A program made the position numbers and the translations under genes. From RPQJ01 sp963762315 (GTDB taxonomy: Bacteria; Pseudomonadota; Gammaproteobacteria; Steroidobacterales; Steroidobacteraceae), in assembly GCA_963762315.1 (NCBI GenBank), contig CAVXKO010000004.1, forward strand, positions 124,001-188,000: a stretch of DNA of 64,000 bases, read 5' to 3'. Shown here in pieces: positions 44,603-53,571 of the stretch. The notes under the pieces are model-generated. The model worked only from the letters and a program-made list of their open reading frames with translations, did no database searches and had not been told where the DNA came from. Each line of letters starts with the position of its first letter. The first letter of the stretch is position 1.

Positions 44603-47023
44603 ATGACCCAAGAGACCAAGAACCCCGCGGCCGCCCCGGACGACGAGATCAAGCAGGCGCAGTTCTCCGCCGACTGGGTCGGCAAGATCTCGTACTGGAT
44701 CTTCCACAACCGCAAGCCGCTGCTGATCCTGTTCGTCCTGATCACGATCGTGCTCGGGGCGATGGCGAGCCAGCTGCGCGTGCAGGCGGCGTTCACCAAG
44801 ATGATCCCGCTCAAGCACCCGTACATGGCTACCTTCCTGGACTACCAGAAAGACTTCGGCGGCGCCAACAAGATCCTGGTGGCCGTCGAGAACAAGAAGG
44901 GCGACATCTACGACAAGCAATTCTTCGAGACGCTGCGCAGCGTGACCGAAGAGGTCTTTTACATCAAGGGCGTCGAGCGAAGCTCAGTCACGTCGCTTTT
45001 CACCTCGAACGTTCGCTACAACGAGGTGGTCGAGGACGGGTTCCGCGGCGGCAACATCGTGTCCGCCGACTTCACCGGCACGCCCGAGCAGCTCGCCAAG
45101 GTCCGCGAAAACCTGAAGAAGTCCGACTGGACCGGTCGCATCGTCGCGAACGACAGCAGCGCCGCTATGGTGGTCGCGACGCTGATGGAAAAGGATCCCG
45201 ACACCGGCGAGCGGCTGGACCTGCAGAACGTGGCGATGCAGCTCGAGGGGATCCGCGGCAAGTACGAGAACGACCGCACCGGCATCCACATCATCGGCTT
45301 CGCCAAGGCCGTGGGCGACATCGCCAAGGGCGCGGCGGGCGTGCTCGTGTTCTTCGGTGTCGCGTTCGTCATCACGGCGGTCCTGCTGTTCTGGTACTCG
45401 GGCTCATTCATGATCACGGCGCTGGCGCTGATCTGCGCCATCGTGCCGGTGATCTGGCTGCTCGGCCTGCTGCCGATCTTCGGGCTAGGGCTCGACCCGA
45501 TGTCGATCCTGGTGCCGTTCCTGATCTTTTCGATCGCCGTGTCGCACGCGGTGCAGATGACCAACGCATGGAAGCTCGAGACGCTGCACGGCGCCGACGG
45601 CGTGACAGCGTCCACGCACTCGTTCCAGAAGCTGTTCATCCCGGGCGCGATGGCGCTGCTCGCGAATGCCCTGGGCTTCATGGTGATTGCCTTCGTCGAG
45701 ATCGAGATCGTCCGCGAACTGGCGTTCACCGCCACGATCGGCGTCACGGTGATGATCATCACCAACAAGATGCTGCTGCCGATCCTGCTCTCGTACTACA
45801 AGTTCACGCCGGAGCAGGCCTCGAAGCTGGCCGGCAAGGAGACGGCGGGCGACTGGTTGTGGGAGCGCATCGGCGGCCTTGCGACCAAGAAAGTCGCCTG
45901 GGTGCCGATCCTGGTCGGCCTCGGCCTGCTCGCCTTCGGCATCATGCAGGCGCGTCACCTGCACATCGGCGACATCGGCAAGGGCGTGCCGGAACTGCGC
46001 CCGAACTCGCGCTACAACCAGGACGTCGACATGATCACGAGTCGCTTCGCGATCGGCGTCGACCTGCTGCAGGTCATCGCCGAGGCGAAGCCGAAGAGCG
46101 GCGACGACTCGCCCTGCGTCGACCGCGCGGTCATGGACAAGATGGAAGATTTCGACTTCCAGATGCGGCAGGTCGACGGTGTAGCGACGGTGCGCAGTCT
46201 CGCTGGCTTCGTGAAGACCATGACTCAGGCCTTCGCCGAGACGTACTCAAAGTGGCGGATGCTCCCAGAATCCACGCCGCAGATCGCGCAGGGCGTAGGG
46301 TACGCGACGCGTCTCGGCAACGAGTTCATGAACTCGCGCTGCACGGCCATGCCGGTGAGCATCTACACAACCGACCACCAGGCGACGACCATCGCGCACA
46401 TCGTGCAGAAGATCAAGGATTTCAAGGCCGCTGGGGGCGACACGGATCGCATCACGTTCCGCCTGGCCAGCGGCAACGTCGGCGTCATGGCGGCGACCAA
46501 CGAGGCGGTGGAAGCGGCCGACAAGTGGGTGAACCTCGCGCTGTTCGCGTCCGTGGGGCTGCTGTGCCTCATCACGTTCCGTTCGTTCCCGATCACGCTT
46601 TGCATCATCCTGCCGCTCGCGTTGGTCACCGTGCTGTGCAACGCGCTCATGGCGATGCTCGGCATCGGCGTGAAGGTCAACACGCTGCCGGTGGTGGCGC
46701 TCGGCGTCGGCGTGGGCGTCGACTACGGCATCTACCTGTTCGAGCGCATGAAGCACGAGATGGAAGACAACGGCCTGAAGCTGAAGGACGCGTTCGTCGA
46801 GGCGCTCAAGCAGCGCGGCACCGCGTCGATCTTCACGGCGGTCACGATGACCATCGGGGTTGCGACCTGGATATTCTCCGCGCTCAAGTTCCAGGCGGAC
46901 ATGGGCATCCTGCTGTGCTTCATGTTCCTGGTGAACGCGTTCGCCGCGATCCTGCTGCTGCCGGCGCTGGCGGCGTACCTCGTCGGCGACCTCAAGGCGA
47001 AGGCGAAGACCAAGGCGGCGTGA
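44603..47023 (+). CDS. MMPL/RND superfamily inner-membrane exporter
   Basis: An 806-residue RND protein starting 10 bp after the Ycf48-like stop (SD AGGCAGG). Two-fold layout: TM1 (LLILFVLITIVLGAMASQLR), first periplasmic loop (about 65-235), TMs 2-6 with VLVFFGVAFVITAVLLFWYS and SMSILVPFLIFSIAVSHAVQM-like region, TM7 at about 430, second loop, then TMs 8-12 including TLPVVALGVGVGVDYGIYLF. The G-x-x-x-D-Y-G motif is characteristic of MmpL/HpnN-type RND lipid exporters. Unlike drug-type RND pumps, no adaptor (MFP) or TolC gene is adjacent; instead DUF1329, a propeller and DUF1302 are. Likely moves a hydrophobic molecule from the inner membrane. Confidence 0.93.
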   Translation: MTQETKNPAAAPDDEIKQAQFSADWVGKISYWIFHNRKPLLILFVLITIVLGAMASQLRVQAAFTKMIPLKHPYMATFLDYQKDFGGANKILVAVENKKGDIYDKQFFETLRSVTEEVFYIKGVERSSVTSLFTSNVRYNEVVEDGFRGGNIVSADFTGTPEQLAKVRENLKKSDWTGRIVANDSSAAMVVATLMEKDPDTGERLDLQNVAMQLEGIRGKYENDRTGIHIIGFAKAVGDIAKGAAGVLVFFGVAFVITAVLLFWYSGSFMITALALICAIVPVIWLLGLLPIFGLGLDPMSILVPFLIFSIAVSHAVQMTNAWKLETLHGADGVTASTHSFQKLFIPGAMALLANALGFMVIAFVEIEIVRELAFTATIGVTVMIITNKMLLPILLSYYKFTPEQASKLAGKETAGDWLWERIGGLATKKVAWVPILVGLGLLAFGIMQARHLHIGDIGKGVPELRPNSRYNQDVDMITSRFAIGVDLLQVIAEAKPKSGDDSPCVDRAVMDKMEDFDFQMRQVDGVATVRSLAGFVKTMTQAFAETYSKWRMLPESTPQIAQGVGYATRLGNEFMNSRCTAMPVSIYTTDHQATTIAHIVQKIKDFKAAGGDTDRITFRLASGNVGVMAATNEAVEAADKWVNLALFASVGLLCLITFRSFPITLCIILPLALVTVLCNALMAMLGIGVKVNTLPVVALGVGVGVDYGIYLFERMKHEMEDNGLKLKDAFVEALKQRGTASIFTAVTMTIGVATWIFSALKFQADMGILLCFMFLVNAFAAILLLPALAAYLVGDLKAKAKTKAA

Positions 47024-47065
47024 GGGCACGCCGCCTCGGACTCTTGAGGACTCTCGAGCGGGGAA

Positions 47066-47596
47066 TCAGCCGCGCTTCGTCTGCGCGAGGCCTTCGAGCT
47101 GCTCGAGGAACTGGCGTTCGGAGCGGCTGATGAGCTCGCCGCCGACGCCGAACAGGTCGCCTTCCTTCGCCGCGCGCGCCACCTTCATGGCGACGGACAT
47201 GACGAAGTCGCCGTAGTGCAGCAGGTCGTCGGGGCCGCCGTGCTGCTTGAGCGCGTCGAGCGCGTGCTGCATCGACTCGAGCGCCTTGTCCTGCAGCCGG
47301 GCCGGCCTGCGGTGTTCGTCCTCGAGCGTGTAGTACCAGGAACGGATCTCGGTCTGGGCGCTCATGATGTGCGTGCTGACGGCGATTTCCTGGAGCAGCG
47401 GGTGGCTGCTGTTCATCGCGTCGACGATGCGTTGCAGGCCGGCCGTGCGTTCGAGCATTTCGTCGAACGGGCTGCCGCCCGAGGCCGACACGGCGATGAT
47501 CACGTGGTGCGGTGTATTGCGCACTGCGCGCCATTGCTCTTCGTTCAGCTTGTCGCGGGTCAGCATGTTTTCGTCCCCCAGGGTGCGGTCGGCCAT
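47066..47596 (-). CDS. Hypothetical cytosolic protein (about 176 aa)
   Basis: Start taken at ATG 47596 (MADRTLGDENMLTRDKLNEE); in-frame ATGs at 47623 and 47566 are alternatives. The sequence is helical and soluble: AVRNTPHHVIIAVSASGGSP, DEMLERTAGLQRIVDAMNSS, ALESMQHALDALKQHGGPDD, DFVMSVAMKVARAAKEGDLF, GVGGELISRSERQFLEQLEG. No signal, no recognised motif; I cannot assign a family. Codon use matches neighbours and the frame is unbroken. It is divergent from the OYE gene (28 bp between starts) and convergent with the RND gene. Confidence 0.7.
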   Translation of the reverse strand: MADRTLGDENMLTRDKLNEEQWRAVRNTPHHVIIAVSASGGSPFDEMLERTAGLQRIVDAMNSSHPLLQEIAVSTHIMSAQTEIRSWYYTLEDEHRRPARLQDKALESMQHALDALKQHGGPDDLLHYGDFVMSVAMKVARAAKEGDLFGVGGELISRSERQFLEQLEGLAQTKRG

Positions 47597-47623
47597 GATA
47601 CTCAGATCCTTCCGAAGGTCCAT

Positions 47624-49215
47624 ATGAGCGACGTCCTGTCGCGCGCCGCTGCGCCTGCCCTGCGGCGCAGTGCTCCCGAATCGTCTCGCCAAGGCGGCGA
47701 TGACCGAGGGTGTGGCCGACCCGCTGCTGCGGGCCACCGAGGGCCACCAGCGCTTGTACCGGACCTGGAGCGAGGGCGGGGCCGGAATGCTGCTCACGGG
47801 CAACGTGCAGGTGGATCGCACGGACCTCGAGCGGCCCGGCAACGTGGCCATCGATCGGTCCGAGCCGCGCACGTATTCGGCGGAGGCGCGCGCCGCGCTC
47901 GCGGCCTGGGCGAAGGCGGGCACTGCCGCGGGGAATCACCTCTGGATGCAGATCTCCCACACCGGGCGCCAGTCGCCTCGGTACGTCACGAATCGCCCGC
48001 GGGCGCCGTCGGCAGTCCAGCTCGACCTGCTCGGCAACTACGCCCGGCCCATCGCCCTGACGGAAGCGGAGATCCTCGACCTGGTCGGGCGCTTCGCCCA
48101 CGCGGCCGTCGTCGCGCGCGAGACGGGATTCACCGGCGTGCAGGTGCACGGCGCGCATGGCTACTTGATCAGTTCTTTTCTGTCGCCGGTCACGAACCTG
48201 CGCACGGACGCCTGGGGTGGGCCGCTCGAGAATCGCGCGCGTTTCCTGCTCGAGACGGTGCGAGCCGTGCGCCGGGCCGTCGGCCCGGATTTTCCGGTAG
48301 CCGTGAAGCTCAATTCCGACGACTTCCGCAAGGGCGGGTTTTCGAGCGAGGAGTGCCTGCAGGTCGTGCGCTGGCTCAACGACGAATCGCTGGACCTCCT
48401 CGAGATTTCCGGAGGCACGTACGAGCAGCCGCGCCTCATCGGCTTCGAGGGGCGCAGCGAGGATGCGGTTCCGGTGCGCCCGAGCACGCGCATGCGCGAG
48501 GCGTACTTCCTCGAGTACGCGGGCGCCATCCGCAAGGTCGCGCGCATGCCGTTGATGGTCACCGGCGGATTCCGCACGCGAGCCGGGATGGAGGATGCGC
48601 TGACCCTCGCACGCGCGACCCTCATCCCGCACCGCGTGCGACCTCTCCCGCAAGCGGGAGAGGTGAAGAGGACCCTCTCCCACCGGGTGGGAGAGGGCAC
48701 GAGCCTCGTCGTGACAGCGACGATGCGAGGGGTGAGGGCTTGTCAGGACCCTCACCCGCACTGCGTGCGACCTCTCCCGCAAGCGGGAGAGGTGCGAAGA
48801 CCCTCTCCCAGCAAGCGGGAGAGGTGAAGAGCCCTCACCCGCACTGCGTGCGACCTCTCCCACTGACGTGGGAGAGGTGGGGAATGGAGACTGTGACGTC
48901 ATTGGGCTCGGGCGACCGCTGTGCTGGCAGCCGGATTTCCCGCGCCGGCTGCTGGCGCGCGAGACAGACGCGATCGAGAACCTCGATGCGCGCCTGCGCC
49001 TGAGCGAGCGCGGCTGGCTCTCGCCGACGAGCCCGTACACCGCGGCGAAGGCGCTCAATGCGTTCGGTTCGCAGGCGTGGTACTACTGCCAGCTCTTTCG
49101 CCTGGCCGAGGGCCGGCCGGCGGACCTGAGCCTCGGCGTGTTCGCGGCCCTGCGCGAATACGTCGGCGACGAACTGGCCAAGGCCTGGCGCCTGCATCGC
49201 GCCTATCGCAAGTAA
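47624..49215 (+). pseudogene. NADH:flavin oxidoreductase (Old Yellow Enzyme family), split by a REP-like repeat cluster and one frameshift
   Basis: ATG 47624; MSDVLSR then, after removing one extra base near 47645, PLRLPCGAVLPNRLAKAAMT. TIM-barrel landmarks: GAGMLLTGNVQVDRTDLERP, LWMQISHTGRQSPRYVTNRP (FMN/substrate His), FTGVQVHGAHGYLISSFLSP, TDAWGGPLENRARFLLETVR, PVAVKLNSDDFRKGGFSSEE, MPLMVTGGFRTRAGMEDAL. The frame then enters about 283 bp of palindromic repeats (48603-48885) that encode nonsense, after which the enzyme resumes in another frame: GDCDVIGLGRPLCWQPDFPR and a C-terminus typical of the family, ending KAWRLHRAYRK. FMN-binding GRP loop lies after the insert, so the split gene should be inactive unless the insert is an assembly artefact. 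Confidence 0.85.
48620..48880. repeat. Cluster of REP-like palindromes inside the OYE gene
   Basis: Five palindromes in about 235 bp: CCTCTCCCGC-AA-GCGGGAGAGG at 48642-48663 and 48771-48792; a variant with one extra A at 48802-48824; CCCTCTCCCACC-N-GGTGGGAGAGGG at 48673-48697; CCTCTCCCAC-N4-GTGGGAGAGG at 48854-48877. They are separated by a direct repeat, CCCTCACCCGCACTGCGTGC (48749-48768 and 48833-48852; diverged copy from 48619), and GGTGAGGG/GGTGAAGAG linkers. The same family appears at 56527-56647. This is the classic layout of dispersed REP/BIME-type repeats of proteobacteria; no transposase gene is present. Confidence 0.85.
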
Positions 49216-49231
49216 CGGAGCACACCGCCGC

Positions 49232-49929
49232 ATGATCGATCTCTACACGGCGGCGACGCCGAACGGCCACAAGGTCTCGATCGCGCTCGAGGAACTGGCG
49301 CTGCCGTACACGGTGCACAAGATCGACCTCGGCGCGCTCGAGCAGAAGCGCCCGGAGTTCCTGCGCATCAGCCCGAACGGGCGCATTCCCGCGATCGTCG
49401 ATCGCGAGGCCGGCGACTTCGCGGTGTTCGAATCGGGCGCGATTCTCATCTACCTCGCCGAGAAGACGGGGCGCCTGATGCCTGCCGATCCGAAGGGCCG
49501 CTCGCTCGTGATCCAGTGGCTGATGTTCCAGATGGGCGGCATCGGCCCGATGATGGGGCAGGCGAACGTGTTCTTCCGCTATTTCCCGGAGAAGATCCAG
49601 CCCGCGATCGATCGCTATCAAGGCGAGGTCCGCCGCCTGTTCGGCGTGCTCGACGGCCGTCTCGCCGAGCACGAGTACCTCGCCGGCGACTATTCGATCG
49701 CCGACATCGCGAACTGGGCCTGGGTGCGCACGCACAAGTGGTCGGGTGTCGAGATCGAGCCGTTCCCGCACCTGTCGCGCTGGAACGCGCAACTGGCCGC
49801 GCGGCCGGCCTGCCAGCGGGGCGTCGAACGATCCGCCGCGGCCCGAGCGGCATCGAAGATGGCAAGGGCACGGAGCGCTTCATCGCCGAAGCGCGCAAGA
49901 TGGTCGAGACGGGGCGCGAGAAGGGCTGA
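49232..49929 (+). CDS. Glutathione S-transferase (YfcG/Ure2p-like), two frame breaks near the C-terminus
   Basis: ATG 49232. N-domain MIDLYTAATPNGHKVSIALE with the TPNG motif of YfcG/Ure2p-like (nu-class) GSTs, then FLRISPNGRIPAIVDREAGD and FESGAILIYLAEKTGRLMPA (cis-Pro and ES-A glutathione contacts). C-domain: MFQMGGIGPMMGQANVFFRY, LAEHEYLAGDYSIADIANWA, WVRTHKWSGVEIEPFPHLSR. Near 49829 and 49853 single extra bases disturb the end; corrected it reads PPRPEGIEDGKGTERFIAEA and stops at 49929. Length 3n+2 agrees (231 aa). Nu-class GSTs reduce disulfides and organic peroxides using two glutathiones. Separated by 16 bp from the OYE gene and possibly co-transcribed with it. Confidence 0.9.
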
Positions 49930-49948
49930 GCGCGCCGAGGCGTCCGGC

Positions 49949-51276
49949 TCAGAGCATCCCGCTCGCGGCGAGCAGCGCATCCTGCTCGTGCGCCGGCAAC
50001 GGCGCGCAATGCTTCGAGATGGCCGAGAGCAACGCCAGCAGCGCCGGCATGTGCGTGCCGAGCACGACCTTGCCCGTGGTGAGCAGCGCCACCGAGATCG
50101 CGCGCTCCGGATCGGCCCACAGCAGGTTGTTGGCGAAGCCGAGGTGCCCGTACGCCTTGGCCGTCGACGGCCCGTACAGGCCCCAGGGGCTCGCGCCCGA
50201 GCATCATGCCCGCCGAGTAGCGCAGCGGCAGCAGCAGCGACCGATCGATCTCCGGCTTGCCGACCTCCGCGATCGCGCGTCGCACCGTCAGCGGCTGGAA
50301 CGCGCGCGCGCGCCCCAGCCGGCCGCCGTCGAGCAGGCACTGGAAGAACTTGCAGGCGTCGTCGGCCGTCGCGACCCCGTTGCCCGCCGGAATGACCGCG
50401 CGATAGAAGCGCGCGTCGTTCGACAATTCGGTCGCGTGGCCGAGGCTCGTGCCGATGGCGCGCTTCAGGTACAGGTCGACCGGGCGCGTCGAACCGGAAA
50501 CCCGTGGCGTAATTGCGCGCCACGCGCTTGAGGGCCGCGCCTCGCGCGCCGAAATCGATCGAGCGCAGGCCGAGCGGGCCGCTGATGTGCTCGCGGAAGA
50601 ATCGCGCGGAAGCCCTGCCCGGAGACCTTCTCGACGAGGTCGGCGACGACGAAACCCGCCGTGAGCGCGTGATACGCGTGGTGGTGGCCCGGCTTTTCGG
50701 GTGCCGTCGCGTAGATGAGCCGCAGGACCTCCTTTGGTCGAGCAGCAGGTCGGCCACGTCGAGGCCGTCGGTCGGGATCGTCGGAATGCCCGCCTTGTGG
50801 CAGAGCAGCTGGTAGATCGTGATGTCGCGCTTGCCGTTGCGGCCGAATTCAGGGACGTAGTGGCTGACGGGATCGAGCAGGCTCAGGGCCTTGCGCTCCG
50901 ACAGCAGGTGCACGGTCATCGCCGCCATGGCCTTGCTCGCGGAGTAGATGCAGACCGGAGTGTCCGGCGTCATCGGCACCGGGCGCTTCACGTGATCGCC
51001 GGGCCCGTTGCCCTGCGCGTGGCCGATCGCGCGCTTCAGCACCACGTGCCCGTGTCGGCGCAACACCAGGGACAGGCCGGGGTGCATGCCGGTCGCATAC
51101 AGCCGCTCGGCCGCGTCCCAGATCGCGTCGACGCCGGCGCGCGTCATGCCGGCGGCCGCCGGATCGGCTTCCTCCTTCCAGGCGATCGTCGTGACATCGT
51201 CGAGATCGGCCGGAATGTCCGCGGCGTCGAGGACCAGGCGGCGGACGGATCGCGGCACGCGCATCGTGGTCAGCAT
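49949..51276 (-). CDS. Serine hydrolase, beta-lactamase/class C esterase family, four frame breaks
   Basis: ATG 51276. VDAIWDAAERLYATGMHPGL, then catalytic SxxK in VCIYSASKAMAAMTVHLLSE; SLLDPVSHYVPEFGRNGKRD and ITIYQLLCHKAGIPTIPTDG; second motif region around HHHAYHALTAGFVVADLVEK; HISGPLGLRSIDFGARGAAL; NDARFYRAVIPAGNGVATAD; ending PALLALLSAISKHCAPLPAH with stop at 49949. This is the EstB/LACTB-like esterase group, not a resistance beta-lactamase. One deletion (about 50727) and three insertions (about 50607, 50480, 50177) break the frame; net +2 agrees with length 3n+2 (441 aa). No signal peptide. Four bases follow the HCCA-isomerase stop, so it is last in a small minus-strand operon. Confidence 0.85.
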
Positions 51277-51280
51277 GACG

Positions 51281-51886
51281 TCACTCCTTCCGGCGCAGCA
51301 CGGCTTCGCGCACCAGGCCGAGCCGGTCGTTGCCGAAATACATGTCGTCCTTCGCCACGAACATTGTCGGCGAGCCGAAGCCGCCGCGGGCGATGAGTTC
51401 GTCGGTGTTCGCCTTCAGCCGGTCCTTGATCGCCTGTTGCGAGATGCCGGCGAAGAATGCGGCGGGATCCGCGCCGACGCGCGCGCAGATCGCGGCGAGC
51501 ACCTCGTCGCGCGAGATGTCCTGGTCCTTCGTCCAGTAGGCTTCGAAGACCGCCGACGCGAACGGAACCAGCAATCCGGCCGGCTCGAGGTGAATGCAGC
51601 CGCGCATCGCCTTGACGCTGTTGACCGGGAACACCGACGGCGGAAAGCGGATCTCGAGACCCGCGAGGCGCGCCCAGTCCGCGAGGTCCTTCTTGAGGTA
51701 GGCCTGCTTGGCCGGGGCGCCGTGCGCGCGGAACTCGTAGACGCTGGGGTTGACGGCGTTGAAGACGCCGCCCACGAGGATCGGGCGCCATTCGATCGTC
51801 ACGCCGAGCTCGCGCGCGAGCGGCTGCACGTTGTGGAACGCGAGCCACGTCCATGGGCTCGAGCAGTCGAAGAAGAACTCGATCAT
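51281..51886 (-). CDS. 2-hydroxychromene-2-carboxylate isomerase/DsbA-like thioredoxin-fold protein
   Basis: A 201-residue kappa-GST-like protein. ATG 51886 overlaps the stop of the preceding membrane-protein gene by four bases (ATGA). MIEFFFDCSSPWTWLAFHNV carries the SSPW/CSSPW motif with the catalytic Ser typical of HCCA isomerase; WRPILVGGVFNAVNPSVYEF and RGGFGSPTMFVAKDDMYFGN (cis-Pro loop GSPT and the FGNDRL end) are also diagnostic. These enzymes use glutathione to isomerise aromatic degradation intermediates. No other naphthalene-type gene is nearby, so its actual substrate may differ. The frame is unbroken. Confidence 0.92.
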   Translation of the reverse strand: MIEFFFDCSSPWTWLAFHNVQPLARELGVTIEWRPILVGGVFNAVNPSVYEFRAHGAPAKQAYLKKDLADWARLAGLEIRFPPSVFPVNSVKAMRGCIHLEPAGLLVPFASAVFEAYWTKDQDISRDEVLAAICARVGADPAAFFAGISQQAIKDRLKANTDELIARGGFGSPTMFVAKDDMYFGNDRLGLVREAVLRRKE

Positions 51887-52557
51887 TCGAATCCCGGCTT
51901 GGCGACTCCGAGCCACCCGATCACGAAGAGCTGGGCCCACAGTAGCCACAGGACGTAGGTGGCCTGCATCAGGGCTTTGCGCACCGCGGCCTCATCGTCT
52001 GGCGTGCCGCGGCCATCCCAGATTCGGGGCCAGGCCGGGTAGCAGCGGCGGATGAAGTGGCGGATGCCGATGCCGCAAGCCATGACGCCTGCAAAGAGGA
52101 TCGCTTTCCATGCGAGCCAGGGCGCCGCGAGCGGCGAGCCGGTCAGCAGCGACTGCACGCCCATGAAGAGAAAGGCGGCGATCAGGATGTAGCGGATGCG
52201 CCAGTCCCACTTCGCGAGCGACGCGCCGCCGCCGTCTTCGCGCTTCCAGTGCGTGATCCACATCTGGGCGAACCAGGCGGCCGACGCGAGCCAGAGCACC
52301 GTCAAGGCCGCATTGTCGAGCTGCAGCAGGCCGATCTGCGCCGCGAGCGTGAAGCCGAGCGGCACGCTCAGGATCAGCGCGTTGCGCGGGTGCTGGTCCA
52401 CGTGCATGAGGAAGTCCCACAGCCGCTTGCGTTCCGCGGGCGGCAATCCGTCGGCGCGCGCCACGTAGTGCGTGAGCGCGTTGATCACGAGGTCGCTGCC
52501 GATCCAGTACCCCATGACGAGGACGTGCAGCCACAACAGGATGTCGTAGGAATTCAC
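51883..52557 (-). CDS. Integral membrane protein (224 aa), function unknown
   Basis: GTG 52557 (VNSYDILLWLHVLVMGYWIG), about six membrane helices. It looks like a CopD/DUF-type membrane protein: helix 1 HVLVMGYWIGSDLVINALTH with His and Asp within the membrane region, then HPRNALILSVPLGFTLAAQI, AALTVLWLASAAWFAQMWIT, RYILIAAFLFMGVQSLLTGS, ILFAGVMACGIGIRHFIRRC and a last helix near the C-terminus. Intramembrane His residues could bind a metal or heme, but I cannot assign a family. It overlaps the HCCA-isomerase start and begins 13 bp after the hydrolase stop. Confidence 0.75.
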   Translation of the reverse strand: MNSYDILLWLHVLVMGYWIGSDLVINALTHYVARADGLPPAERKRLWDFLMHVDQHPRNALILSVPLGFTLAAQIGLLQLDNAALTVLWLASAAWFAQMWITHWKREDGGGASLAKWDWRIRYILIAAFLFMGVQSLLTGSPLAAPWLAWKAILFAGVMACGIGIRHFIRRCYPAWPRIWDGRGTPDDEAAVRKALMQATYVLWLLWAQLFVIGWLGVAKPGFE

Positions 52558-52570
52558 GTCGCGAGGCACC

Positions 52571-53408
52571 TCAGCGGCCCGATGCGTGTCGTTGGAACCA
52601 ATCGATCGCCAGGCGTGCCACGCGTTCCGGCTGCTCGAGCGGCAGCCAGTGCCCGGCACCGTCGATGCGCACGTACTCCCAGGGCGCCGACATCCGCCGC
52701 GCGGAGCGCTGCATCTGGTCTTCGGCGAGGAGGCTGTCGTTGCTGCTCCACACGCCCAGCGTCGGCACCTCGCATTGCGGCCAGGACCCGAACATCACGC
52801 CGACGAGGTTCGCGCGATACCAGTTCAGGCCGGCCGTGAGGCGACCGGGACGCGTCATCGCACGCACGACCTCGTCGATGCGCGGGTGCTGCCGCGCCCA
52901 GCGGCGCAGCCCGGCATGGTCGTTTCGGCTCAGCCAGGCTTCCGCCAGCCCGCGCGCCTGCCACGCGATGGTGTAGAGACCCTTGCGCTTCTGTTCGAGC
53001 CCGCTGAGCGCGTATTCACGCGGGTGTCCGACCGAGATCGACGAGCTGGGCGCGGACGCGCTCCGGGTGCGCCATGGCGAGGCACCAGGCAGCTACCGCG
53101 CCCCAGTCGTGCCCAATCACGCGCACCGGCTCCTGCGGACAGAGCCGGTCGAGCAGCGCCACGAGGTCCGCAACCACGTATTCGAGCCGGTATTCGCGGA
53201 CCGCGGTTGGCGCGTCGGAATCCCCGAAGCCTCGCAGGTCGGGGATGATGACGCGGTGGCCGGCCGCGACCAGGTGCGGCGTCACGGCATCCCAAAGGCT
53301 GCCCGAGTCGGGAAACCCGTGCAGCAGGAGGACGGGCGAGCCGTCTCCGGCGCTGCGAACCGTCAGCTCGAGCCCCGCGACAGGCACGCGTTGGATGTTG
53401 TGCTGCAC
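52571..53408 (-). CDS. Alpha/beta hydrolase (epoxide hydrolase-like), one frame break
   Basis: ATG 53408. VLLLHGFPDSGSLWDAVTPH (oxyanion HGFP), RVIIPDLRGFGDSDAPTAVR, then PVRVIGHDWGAVAAWCLAMA with nucleophile Asp in GHDWG, the motif of epoxide hydrolases and haloalkane-type hydrolases. After one extra base near 53032-53040 the chain continues VGHPREYALSGLEQKRKGLY, VPTLGVWSSNDSLLAED (acid) and RIDGAGHWLPLEQPERVARL (catalytic His), ending QRHASGR. Length 3n+1 fits one insertion (278 aa). First gene of the minus-strand set hydrolase, membrane protein, HCCA isomerase, serine hydrolase. Confidence 0.9.
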
Positions 53409-53571
53409 GAATCCGGCCGGGCAATGGGTCTCGAAATCAGGAACCGAGCATACCTTGTCGGTCCGACTCGTGGGGACTCAGCGGGGCGGCCCGCCCCTTT
53501 CAAGACGAGGGCAGTCCCGGCATCATCTGCGTCCCCCGTAGTTCGCACCCGCTACGCACGGAAGGTCGTCC

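Noticed and set aside
48620..48880. Regularly repeated palindromes that could suggest a CRISPR array
   Set aside because: Spacing is irregular, spacers are themselves repeats (CCCTCACCCGC...), no cas genes are near, and the same words occur at 56.5 kb. REP-like repeats fit better.
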